From Acidobacteriota bacterium (GTDB taxonomy: Bacteria > Acidobacteriota > UBA6911 > RPQK01 > JAJDTT01): a DNA stretch of 43,453 nt. The notes under the pieces are model-generated. The model ran no database searches. It saw only the letters and a list, made by a program, of their open reading frames with translations, and was not told the origin of the DNA. The position numbers and the translations under genes were made by a program. How positions within the stretch are numbered: the stretch's first letter is position 1; every line of letters begins with the position of its first letter. Shown piece after piece: positions 1 through 7,429 of this stretch. The stretch spans positions 1 to 43,453 of the forward strand of contig JAPPLF010000009.1 of the NCBI GenBank assembly GCA_028874215.1, written 5' to 3'.

Positions 1-63
1 AGGCAGAGATACTAAGGTCTGTTTCGCCCCGTATGAGGACTTACTCAGACCTTCCTCAGTACC

Positions 64-315
64 TCACGCGGCGGTGCCTCCAGTGCAGAAAAAGAACTCC
101 CGGATTTCATCGAGCCTGCCCTCGATTCGTCCCGGGCGGTCTCGGAGTCACACGAACTGCGACTCCATCCGGTCCATCCGGGACCACAACCGAGATTCCA
201 TCTGAGTCGTGTCGCGACGCAACTGCGCCATGTCCTGACGCAAATATCGGTGGATGTAGAGAAGAACCGCCACGATGACGGCGGGAGTAACCCACTGGGC
301 AAGTTCAGATGACAT
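64..315 (-). pseudogene. Small single-pass membrane protein interrupted by an in-frame UGA
   Basis: The start is the ATG at 313-315, preceded by a good Shine-Dalgarno (GAGAGG). The first 55 residues contain a membrane segment (about residues 6-20, TPAVIVAVLLYIHR) and then a charged, heptad-like coiled coil (RQDMAQLRRD ... MDRMESQF). A UGA at 148-150 stops the frame. Reading through it, the same frame continues for 27 codons with the same coiled-coil character (LRDRPGRIEGRLDEIREFFF) to a UGA at 64-66. Small proteins with this layout, one helix followed by a coiled coil, are common in bacteria and have no known role. I infer a nonsense mutation, so the cell either makes a 55-aa truncated form or none. 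Readthrough or a sequencing error are alternatives. The region 316-544 upstream shows no gene. Confidence 0.6.
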
Positions 316-544
316 TAATTTTCCTCTCTTCCAGTCTACCTCTCGAATCGCGAACGTGGACGAAACCCTCCCGGCACTCAATGATCTCCAACACGGTGGC
401 GGTCTAGGTGTTTCCCCGACGGAGCGTGATCTCGAAGGAGCACCCGACTAAGATCGTCGGGGAGCTTGCCAGTGTCGCTCATACAGACGCGGAGAATCTT
501 CACCCTTAGTGCGTACCGCAAGATGATTTATAGCCTGCGGCTTA

Positions 545-1132
545 TTAGCCCACAACCCGCCAAGCGAAGATCAGAGCGACGATTGCTACCAGGACAAACG
601 AGGTCAAGCGCCAGCGATTGACCTTTTTTGTAAGGCCGCTAATGCATGCAGCGTTCTCGGCGGTCTTGATGCTGACGCCCCGAATATAGTCGTCAACGTG
701 TAGGGCTTGGACGATGGGTGATCCCGTTACATCGCGTGGCGCAAGTATTCGGAAGACTAGGTCGCCCCGTCTTCTCACCGGAAAAGCGATCTTGTCCCAG
801 ACACGGAGCGCATCTGTTCGGAGATTGAGGGACGTCATCAACCTCCGCCCGGCGTCTATCGATCCCTTCTGCCACTCCGCAAGCGTTGGTTTATGACCTA
901 CATGCTTCAGCGAATCGCGAATGGCACCAACTTCATCATAGAAATCTCTCTCGATTTCGGGGAACGATGTGGGCACCCCGTAGTCAGAAAGTAGTTCTTG
1001 CCCAATAACGGTTGTGCCGGGCCACCACGTTTCGCGAAACGGCCAAGGGGTGTCTGCAATCCGTGCCCCGTCATCCTCAAGTTTGGACCGAACGTCAGTA
1101 ACGATCTGCTCGAATGTCACCTCTGTGCGCAT
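545..1132 (-). CDS. Unrecognised tail-anchored membrane protein
   Basis: A 195-aa protein starting at the ATG 1130-1132, which has AGGGG about nine bases upstream. A GTG at 1247-1249 in the same frame would add 39 basic, low-complexity residues and overlap the end of the preceding gene by 10 bases, so translational coupling from that start is possible. The body is soluble and mixed helical. The only clear feature is a C-terminal membrane helix at about residues 173-193 (LTSFVLVAIVALIFAWRVV), so the N-terminal domain should face the cytoplasm. I recognise no family. It is last in a minus-strand run J-domain protein, LPD38-like protein, this gene, with overlap or single-digit spacing, so it is probably co-transcribed with them. 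Confidence 0.6.
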   Translation of the reverse strand: MRTEVTFEQIVTDVRSKLEDDGARIADTPWPFRETWWPGTTVIGQELLSDYGVPTSFPEIERDFYDEVGAIRDSLKHVGHKPTLAEWQKGSIDAGRRLMTSLNLRTDALRVWDKIAFPVRRRGDLVFRILAPRDVTGSPIVQALHVDDYIRGVSIKTAENAACISGLTKKVNRWRLTSFVLVAIVALIFAWRVVG

Positions 1133-1239
1133 TTGTCTGGTCCCCTGTTCTGGTGCAATGATCGCACTCCATTCGTGTCTACTCGAAGCCGTCTGCTTCT
1201 TCGGTGCAGTCGAGCCAGAAGCCGACCTCCGACGGATGT

Positions 1240-3567
1240 TCAACGCCACTTCTTGTAATGTTGGCGCATTCGCGGAAGTGCTCGACGGAATCTTTCGTCA
1301 ATCCGGCCGTAAAGTTCAATCAAGCGCTTTTCCTTCTCCTCACGGCTCATCTTCTTCGAGATCCGGATGCGATCTCCCGTGCGGCGGGTTCTCGAAGCCA
1401 CCCGCCGGACACGATCCATGTAGTTTCTGACACTTCGGACCCGAGGACGAGTCCTCGCGAAGGCGCGGAACCAATCCGAGATCTCGTAAAATTCGTTGCT
1501 GTACCGCGTGTATGTTCTGAACCTTGGCGGCTCCAGGCTGGCGAAGCCAGTGATCAGACCAGCGAACCGGGGAAACGGTTTCGGCCCTTTCTGGTTTGCA
1601 CTCCACATTAATTCGTCAATGCCTGTCACCACCACGTTTCCAAGATGGCCGGTCCACCCGCGGGCGAACGTTTGTACGTGCAGCGGTGACACGCCGAGAC
1701 TTTGGCCAACCACCCGGTACAGCTCGGGTGTCGACCGTGGGAAGTATTGTTCTTCGGGCAGCCAATCCTGCATGTAAGCCGGGATGATCTCGCCACCGAA
1801 GAAGTTGCGGTTGGTTCGGATCTCGACGACCGGTTGCGCGATTGCGGGAATCCACCCAATCGCCAGATTGCCGTGAATCAGCGCCCAGATGAACCGGGGA
1901 CCTGCCAGCGTGTCGGTGCCGGCGGCGAGGTCAAGTGCCACTTCCGGCACTTTCATGAATGTGGCGCCGATCTGGAACGGCGTCGGGAGGCGAATGTCGC
2001 GGTCGCCAGCCACATCGTACAACGTTACCCAAGACGCCTTCTCGTATTCAGTCTCCGCCTGGTACGCGGCAAGGCGCGCTTCATCCGATGTGTTGTAGTA
2101 CCAGACGCCCCCGGTCATCAACGCAAGGCAGAGCCCGGCGGCCAGCACCTTTCGAATATGTCGCGTCTGCTCGCGGCTCCGCAACGGGTCGCCACGGTGA
2201 GCCCGCGCCCGACGTCGACCGATCTGATAGAGCTGATCGAGGCCTTGGATCGCAGCGTTCAGGAAAGGCACGGTGTGTACGTACATCCGCCAAGTCCGCG
2301 AGGCCCCGATGTTGGCGAAATCGGCGGAAATCATACGGGCCGCTCGAGCGGCCGCGTATTTCGTTGCGCCATGCTCAAGAGCCTTCCTAAACTGGCTGAC
2401 CCGCGTGCCTGCCTCCGTAATCCACGCCGGTCGCGTGAGCAGGTAGACAATGCGGGAAACCCGGCGCGTGAGCTTCGTCAGGGTGGCCGAGCCCACCCGC
2501 TGGTCAGCAAAGTGCGTTTCGGATTCGACCAAGGCCGAGAAGAATCCACCTTGAAGCAGATACTCGCGCATCACTTCGGATCGGCCGGTCGCGAGGTCGT
2601 GGATGGCATGAGCGCTTCCCGTGAGCGTGGAAAAGAACGGGACCTGCCAGTAACGCCCGGCCACGAAGCCCGACAACGTATCGCGAAAGAAATTCTTGAC
2701 GATAAACATCGGCATCGTGGTGATCATCGCGGACACGGCGGACTTGAAGGCTGCGAGCCAGCGGATAATAGAAGGCATCGGGTCTTCGTAGAGGCTCTGG
2801 AGCATTACTGTCACGGCCTCGTCGTGGATCGTGAACCGTGTCCGACGGCCCTGGATTAATGCACTCGTGGTGTAGCGTCGCTCGCCCCTCGTCGCCTTGC
2901 GGGCAATAGAACTCCCCTGTGGATGCCGGACGAGCGTTTCGAATAGCTCGGCCTTCGCGCGAGCGACCAGGGCATTGTAGATGTTGCGTTCGAAGGCACT
3001 GCGAAGAGCGGCAGTCAAATCCTCCGGGATTTTGCCTGCTTCTTCGGCCGGCCCCCATTCGGCATCTGGGTCGCCGCCGACGAGTGGAGATAACAACGGG
3101 ATCGAGTGGGTTCTCCAGTACTCGGCTTCGGCCGGTGTGAACAACCGCATCTGGACGTAATACCGAAGCATCCCTCGGTGTAAGGCGACGATACGATTCG
3201 CGAAGACCTGGATATCGGGGTGCTGTTCGGCGTACCGCTGAAGCTCATGGTACTGTGGTTGTTCCGAGATATACGCGTATCGGATCGCGTTGAGCAAATG
3301 CGGGCGGCCTTTGGCGGCGACGGGTGCGATGACATCCCGCAGACTGTATGTAACGCTGCCGCGTCGCGTTTCCCTGCCGGATCCGTCGACGGATTCCTCG
3401 AAGAGGCCGTAGCGCCAGATATATTCTGCCAACGACTTGGCGTGGTTGATGTGCTTGAAGTGCTCGCCAACGCCATCGTTGCCGAACCGTTCACCGATCG
3501 TCTGCGCCGCGTGCCAACGGTGAACGAATTTCGTTCGTGCAATCCGCAGTTGTTCTCGGCTGAGCAT
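1240..3567 (-). CDS. LPD38-like protein, related to C-terminal part of giant phage polyvalent proteins
   Basis: A 775-aa protein, mostly helical and basic. Its middle (about residues 250-500) resembles the LPD38 (large polyvalent protein-associated domain 38) region known from the C-terminal ends of multi-thousand-residue phage and prophage proteins: a membrane-active stretch SAMITTMPMFIVKNFFRDTL, then ADFANIGASRTWRMY and a second hydrophobic helix (VLAAGLCLALMTGGVWYY, about residue 470). A Pro/Arg-rich tail follows (IPAIAQPVVEIRTNRNFFGG). In phages such proteins are thought to be virion-internal or injected. Here the module stands alone: its ATG (3565-3567) lies seven bases after the stop of the J-domain gene, with its own Shine-Dalgarno overlapping that stop, so the gene is not simply cut off. 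The family call rests on recognition by eye of the sequence pattern. Function in this cell is unknown. Confidence 0.6.
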   Translation of the reverse strand: MLSREQLRIARTKFVHRWHAAQTIGERFGNDGVGEHFKHINHAKSLAEYIWRYGLFEESVDGSGRETRRGSVTYSLRDVIAPVAAKGRPHLLNAIRYAYISEQPQYHELQRYAEQHPDIQVFANRIVALHRGMLRYYVQMRLFTPAEAEYWRTHSIPLLSPLVGGDPDAEWGPAEEAGKIPEDLTAALRSAFERNIYNALVARAKAELFETLVRHPQGSSIARKATRGERRYTTSALIQGRRTRFTIHDEAVTVMLQSLYEDPMPSIIRWLAAFKSAVSAMITTMPMFIVKNFFRDTLSGFVAGRYWQVPFFSTLTGSAHAIHDLATGRSEVMREYLLQGGFFSALVESETHFADQRVGSATLTKLTRRVSRIVYLLTRPAWITEAGTRVSQFRKALEHGATKYAAARAARMISADFANIGASRTWRMYVHTVPFLNAAIQGLDQLYQIGRRRARAHRGDPLRSREQTRHIRKVLAAGLCLALMTGGVWYYNTSDEARLAAYQAETEYEKASWVTLYDVAGDRDIRLPTPFQIGATFMKVPEVALDLAAGTDTLAGPRFIWALIHGNLAIGWIPAIAQPVVEIRTNRNFFGGEIIPAYMQDWLPEEQYFPRSTPELYRVVGQSLGVSPLHVQTFARGWTGHLGNVVVTGIDELMWSANQKGPKPFPRFAGLITGFASLEPPRFRTYTRYSNEFYEISDWFRAFARTRPRVRSVRNYMDRVRRVASRTRRTGDRIRISKKMSREEKEKRLIELYGRIDERFRRALPRMRQHYKKWR

Positions 3568-3574
3568 CTCACCC

Positions 3575-4327
3575 CTAGGAGACGCGGCCGCACGACGGGC
3601 ACACCTTCGGTTTATCCTCCGCCTTTATTGCCATTCTGAGCACCAGCAAATACCCCAGCACAAACGCCAGCACTCCAACCATGTCACCTCGTGGTTCTAT
3701 GGCCGACGGCGATGGCGGCGGCCGCCCCACAAGCAGCGACGCCAATACCAGCATCAACCACACTCCCGACCAGAGCAATAATAGAGCTACCATCACCATA
3801 ATTGAGAACATGAATCCCAAGAAAACCACGGCCACCGTCCACTTCGTCCACGCCCAGCTAAGCTGGACGATTAGAGGCAGCTTGGTCCACCGGCGAACCA
3901 CACTTTCACAGTCGTCACAGACGGGTTCGGTTCCGTCCTCTCCGCGAGCGGCGTGCTCGGCACGCGCCCATTCCGAGCGGCGACGCGCATCCTCGGCCTG
4001 TTGGCGCTCCCACTGCTCGTACTCTTCTCTTTCAGCCTCTTCAGCCTGTTGCTGGCGTTGGCGGGCACGCTCGGCCTGCCTCCGCACATTGTTCTCCTGT
4101 GCGGTTGACGGGCGCTCTTGTTCCCCCGACCGCATATCATTGGCGACACGGAGAGTCTCATACGCCCTCTGAATCTCTCTGAAGATCCATTCTGATGCTT
4201 TGTCTCCCGGATTCTTGTCCGGATGATATTTCTTGGCTAAACGCAGGTAAGCTGTTCTTACGTCATCTGTCGTCGCACTGCTGTCCAGGCCCAACACCTC
4301 GTACGGATTGGTGACTCTGCGTGGCAT
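3575..4327 (-). CDS. J-domain protein with C-terminal membrane helices and two CxxC pairs (paralogue 1)
   Basis: A 250-aa protein. Residues 8-60 are a J domain with the HPD tripeptide at 35-37 ([16 protein letters not shown]), which in this family stimulates the ATPase of an Hsp70 partner. Residues 70-130 are a highly charged Gln/Arg/Glu coiled coil. Hydrophobic segments lie at about 164-200 and 215-234. One CxxC precedes the membrane segments (C137/C140) and another closes the protein (C243/C246), so the two pairs could together hold a zinc ion. No DnaJ zinc-finger repeat or substrate-binding domain is present, so this is a class C co-chaperone, not DnaJ itself. The LPD38-like gene follows after seven bases. 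A paralogue lies at 5371-6015. Base composition is lower in GC than in the rest of the window, which suggests transfer. Confidence 0.85.
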   Translation of the reverse strand: MPRRVTNPYEVLGLDSSATTDDVRTAYLRLAKKYHPDKNPGDKASEWIFREIQRAYETLRVANDMRSGEQERPSTAQENNVRRQAERARQRQQQAEEAEREEYEQWERQQAEDARRRSEWARAEHAARGEDGTEPVCDDCESVVRRWTKLPLIVQLSWAWTKWTVAVVFLGFMFSIMVMVALLLLWSGVWLMLVLASLLVGRPPPSPSAIEPRGDMVGVLAFVLGYLLVLRMAIKAEDKPKVCPSCGRVS

Positions 4328-4742
4328 TCGCAGCTACCGTGAGCACAGTGCCGGTATCGGCCTGATGGCGGGATTGTAGGTCATTGGCGATCGACCGCAC
4401 GGGCTGAACTCGCGAGAAAGGCATCGGCTGATGGACGACGAAAAAACCTGCGAACCGCAGAGGCCGATGTTGTCACTAGAACAACCGGGGGGCACCAACT
4501 ACGACGGCTCCAAACTCGGCGACGGTGGGCATGCTATGGAGGTGGCGCTTGTGCCGAACACCGGCACCGGACGATTCAGGAGCGTCCCTTCCAGCAGGCG
4601 TTGTCGGCTGTCAGCCCCGCCATTGGGGGCCACACGAGCGCACTCACCGGGTCAAGCGATTCGAAGCACCTCCTCCACGCGCGACGGCCGGCGGCGAAGG
4701 TCGAGGCCGATAGCAACCGCGCCGGCCGAGTCCTTGACCAAC
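4328..4742. other. 415-bp intergenic stretch without a supported gene
   Basis: This gap separates the HEPN-like gene from J-domain gene 1 on the minus strand. Open frames on both strands are short, lack ribosome binding sites and have no recognisable composition. I see no strong inverted repeat or tRNA. It would hold the promoter for the 4327-545 gene run if that run is transcribed separately. Confidence 0.5.
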
Positions 4743-5330
4743 TCACCGATACTGCGCATCCCGGGCTTGGTGGTACTCGACACAAGCAAATACGATGCCG
4801 TACAAGTCCATTATCGCTTCGTCGATGCTCACGCGCGCGCCTTCCTCCGTCAGATTCCTCTCTCCATCAACAACGTATCTCCAGCGCTCGAAGTCATCCT
4901 GATGCACTTTTATGACTTGATCGATTGTTCTCACTTTGCCCGTGATATCAAGGGCATCTCGTCGTCGCATCGCTTCGTTTCTCCACGCCGGGCTCTCCAC
5001 TCGTTTTCGTATTCCCATTTGTTCTACTGCGTCCAGATCCGTCCACAGTGACTGGAGGTTGTGAGTCCAGAGAAACTCTCGCATTCCTTGCGACTTTATT
5101 CCCTTCAAGCACAACTCAACAGCGAACGGCAGCATTGGAATCAGTATGTACCGTGTTCCTCCATCGCACAGATCCCTGTCCAATCCTCCGTGCGTCACCA
5201 TCGAGTCTACGTATGCCCTCCCCGTTTCTGCATACCGTAACCCCAACAGCAGGTTGGCAGTCGTGGCAATTGCCATTGCCGCACCAATCTGCTTTCTCTG
5301 TTCTTCTGTTGTCCAGCGACTCCTTTTCAT
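4743..5330 (-). CDS. HEPN-like protein
   Basis: A 195-aa helical protein starting at the ATG 5328-5330, with a strong Shine-Dalgarno (AGGAG) seven to eight bases upstream. The pattern LPFAVELCLKGIKSQG followed by HNLQSLWTDL matches the core of HEPN domains (the ELxLK helix and the H-N/D-L turn), and FERWRYVVDGE further on matches a conserved helix of the same proteins. An R-x5-H sequence (REFLWTH) fits the RX4-6H pattern of HEPN ribonucleases, although its place near the middle is not the classical one. HEPN proteins act as RNases in toxin-antitoxin and phage-defence systems or as structural partners. No nucleotidyltransferase partner is adjacent. Instead it sits between two paralogous J-domain genes, 40 bases after the second. 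The family call is by pattern only. Confidence 0.6.
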   Translation of the reverse strand: MKRSRWTTEEQRKQIGAAMAIATTANLLLGLRYAETGRAYVDSMVTHGGLDRDLCDGGTRYILIPMLPFAVELCLKGIKSQGMREFLWTHNLQSLWTDLDAVEQMGIRKRVESPAWRNEAMRRRDALDITGKVRTIDQVIKVHQDDFERWRYVVDGERNLTEEGARVSIDEAIMDLYGIVFACVEYHQARDAQYR

Positions 5331-5370
5331 TGACTCCTGCTCCGACGCTTCAGTAGTCTCTGCCGGGTGC

Positions 5371-6015
5371 CTACCGAGAAGGATCCGGCGGTTTCCGAGC
5401 CTCGCGTCGGAACTGCTCGACCTCGTCCTTGATCGCGCCCTTTAGGAAGACGTTCCACGCCAACGTAAACGCGCCCAGCGCCATCCACAGAAAGACCAGC
5501 ACTCCGACCCGATCGGGCAGCCATTCCAGCAGCCCCGCCATCGCCGACGGCCAAAGGAGTGCGTTCGAGCAGTAGATGTTCCACTTGGCCCACCGCAAGG
5601 TCCGCCGGATGGTGGAATCGGCGCGGCCACGCTCATGACTCGTGGGTCTTGTTCGCGCACGTGCCGAGTGTTTACGCGCAGCTTGGCGCTGCTGCCTCCA
5701 GCGCCGATGCTCCTCTCGATCAGGCCGTTCCCGTCGATGGTCATACTCGGTTCCATCGCGTTGGTCACGTTCCGCTCGATCGGGCTGCGAAGACGGCGGT
5801 CCCTGTTGTCCGACCGGGCGGACTCCCGTATCTCCACGCAGGGTCTCGTAGGCGCTCTGAACCTCTTTGAAGATCCATTCTGACGCTTTGTCGCCCGGGT
5901 TCTTGTCGGGATGGTGCTTCTTGGCCAGACGCAAATACGCCGCCCTGACGTCAGCCTCCGTCGCACCATGGTCCAAGCCCAACACTTCGTACGGATCGGA
6001 GTCTTTACGTGGCAC
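5371..6015 (-). CDS. J-domain protein with C-terminal membrane helices (paralogue 2)
   Basis: A 214-aa protein. The J domain at residues 8-60 contains HPD ([16 protein letters not shown]) and is nearly identical to that of the protein at 3575-4327. I chose the GTG at 6013-6015 because the following codons (PRK...PYEVLGLD) then align with the ATG start of the paralogue; a TTG nine bases upstream is the alternative. A long Arg/Asp/Glu/His-rich linker (about 65-130) is followed by hydrophobic segments at about 145-165 and 167-190 and a charged tail. The CxxC pairs of paralogue 1 are missing, so the two copies have diverged outside the J domain. It is the first gene of the minus-strand run and precedes the HEPN-like gene. 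The likely role is recruiting Hsp70 to the membrane. Confidence 0.85.
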   Translation of the reverse strand: MPRKDSDPYEVLGLDHGATEADVRAAYLRLAKKHHPDKNPGDKASEWIFKEVQSAYETLRGDTGVRPVGQQGPPSSQPDRAERDQRDGTEYDHRRERPDREEHRRWRQQRQAARKHSARARTRPTSHERGRADSTIRRTLRWAKWNIYCSNALLWPSAMAGLLEWLPDRVGVLVFLWMALGAFTLAWNVFLKGAIKDEVEQFRREARKPPDPSR

Positions 6016-6383
6016 CCATAACAACTGTTACCATGGCACCAGTTCTCAGGCAATGGCCGAACCGCTCCATCAGGCCGGCAGCGCATGTTTTTACGCCTGT
6101 GCGATGCAATGTCCTGCTCAATAGAAGGAAGGATTCACCATCGCTGCATCCGAGTACCCATCCCATGGCAGACCGAAAGCCCTAACATACTTCAATGGCC
6201 ATTGCCACGCAGCATGGAGGGTCGGAACGGGATAGGAGATCATGTGCAGCACGGAATTGTCTCCAGGCCCGGGAAAGGGATCAAATCGGGTGCGCCAGAC
6301 CACCGCTACCACGCGGGCCACGAGGAGAACTGCGAAGGGCCATTTCATATGGTGTTCATTCTGCCTTCCCGCCAGGGATTAAT

Positions 6384-6483
6384 GGGACGGGAGCGACCCT
6401 CCCAGGGGGTGTTGCGCAAATGTGAATGGCGCAACACCCCCGCGCCCGCACCGGGCAGCAAAAAGGGGGGGTCGCTCCCGTCC
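6384..6483. repeat. Nested double inverted repeat
   Basis: The outer arms (6385-6399, GGACGGGAGCGACCC, and 6469-6483) are perfectly complementary over 15 bases. Inside them a second perfect 13-base pair of arms (6405-6417, GGGGGTGTTGCGC, and 6429-6441) encloses an 11-base loop. The whole could fold as a long stem with an internal asymmetric loop. It is not next to a clear gene 3' end, so a terminator role is not obvious. A REP/MITE-like element is most likely. Confidence 0.75.
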
Positions 6484-6487
6484 ACCT

Positions 6488-6525
6488 CCATTTTCCCCGT
6501 GCGGCCACCCGGTGGCCGGAAATGG
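6488..6525. repeat. GC-rich palindrome flanked by CCATTTT/AAATGG
   Basis: The arms CGGCCAC (6502-6508) and GTGGCCG (6512-6518) are a perfect hairpin with a three-base loop, and CCATTTT (6488-6494) pairs largely with AAATGG (6520-6525). It directly follows the double hairpin and is probably part of the same repeat-rich block. Confidence 0.5.
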
Positions 6526-7331
6526 GGCCGCAACTGACTGAAAGGAAACAAGATCGGGGAGAGTGCATTTGTGAATCACCGGGACCGCTTTTTGTGAATC
6601 CACCCCCTTTGTCCCATTCACATCCCGGATCGGGCGCGAGACCCTCTTTTCGCACTGCCGAAACGAGCCTCCATTGGCCCTTGCGACTGCCAAGTGCGTT
6701 CACCGTCAATCACGATCTGGAAGGAGCGGCCTTCCGCCGCTGGTTGTCTCTCGACCGCCCGCTTCAGTGCGGCCGTCACCCCGCCACAAGAGACGAATCA
6801 GCGGCAACCAGGGCTTTTTCGGCGTTACCGATCGGCACGGCGGTTTTACGCCCAACTGTCAAAACATTGGACGCGTAGGATGGCCCCTGTTGACCTGAAA
6901 CAGGCGGACGAAGGGTCTGGCACCTTTGATTCGGAGGCGTGAGAAGGAACCCTGCGCACAATGGCGGCGCGGCGTATTTCGTGGTAGCGTCCAACCCATG
7001 ATTCTGGCCCTTGCGCTTCTCCTCGCCGTCGCCGCCGGGGTCTGCTACGCCGTCGCCCGCGCCCTGGACGCGAGTCTTGAAAAGGCGGACCTCCAGGCGG
7101 CTGCGGTGTTGGCAAACGATCGTCGAATCGCATTCACGATGTCTTCGAGCATCGAGAACATGAGGGAAGGGAAAAGAGCGTGTCGGCTTTCAGGAGCAAA
7201 TTCTACTGCCTGTTTGTTGCCTGTTCAGCACGCCAGACATGGGGAGTCAACCACTTTACCGATTCGGCGAAGAACCCGGTAATCCATTGAAAACGTTAAT
7301 GTTTAGTAGTTATTGACTGAGGGACGGTTGG

Positions 7332-7375
7332 GATTGGAAATCGCCCCTCCTGGAGCGGCGGTTTCCTAATCGCCG
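7332..7375 (-). repeat. REP-like hairpin pair (classes B and A)
   Basis: Read on the minus strand this is CGGCGATTAGGAAACCGCCG followed by CTCC, one base, then GGAGGGGCGATTTCCAATC. The two halves match the class A hairpin (GGCGGTTAGGAAACCGCC plus GCTCC) and the class B hairpin (GGAGGGGCGATTTCCAATCGCC) found at 18721-18884 and elsewhere in the window. It lies 55 bases upstream of the first sulfatase, in its presumed leader or promoter region. Confidence 0.75.
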
Positions 7376-7429
7376 GACTCCCCCGCAACAGGGTAATTTG
7401 ATGAATCGCGAATCTTCCCGGAGACAAAC

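Larger units (their letters stand above)
6016..7429. other. 1.4-kb stretch with hairpins and gene debris but no convincing gene
   Basis: This marks the change from the lower-GC island to GC-rich sequence. Two short frames look like broken genes. At 6118-6348 (minus) a 76-aa frame opens with a hydrophobic stretch but has no ribosome binding site. At 6998-7282 (plus) a frame begins with a membrane-like helix (MILALALLLAVAAGVCYAVA), then becomes non-protein-like. Neither is recognisable. The rest holds the double hairpin at 6384-6483, a palindrome at 6488-6525, several TGTGAAT or ATTCACA words (about 6421, 6569, 6594 and 6615), and the REP-like element at 7332-7375. I infer a graveyard of mobile or repeat DNA. 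Confidence 0.5.

Noticed and set aside
4431-5051. A 206-codon plus-strand open frame
   Set aside because: It runs antisense into the HEPN-like gene, has no ribosome binding site and an Arg/Ser-rich composition typical of non-coding frames.
6118-6348. A 76-aa minus-strand protein with a hydrophobic N-terminus
   Set aside because: No ribosome binding site, no recognisable family, and it lies in a block of repeats and debris. It may be a gene fragment, mentioned under 6016-7429.
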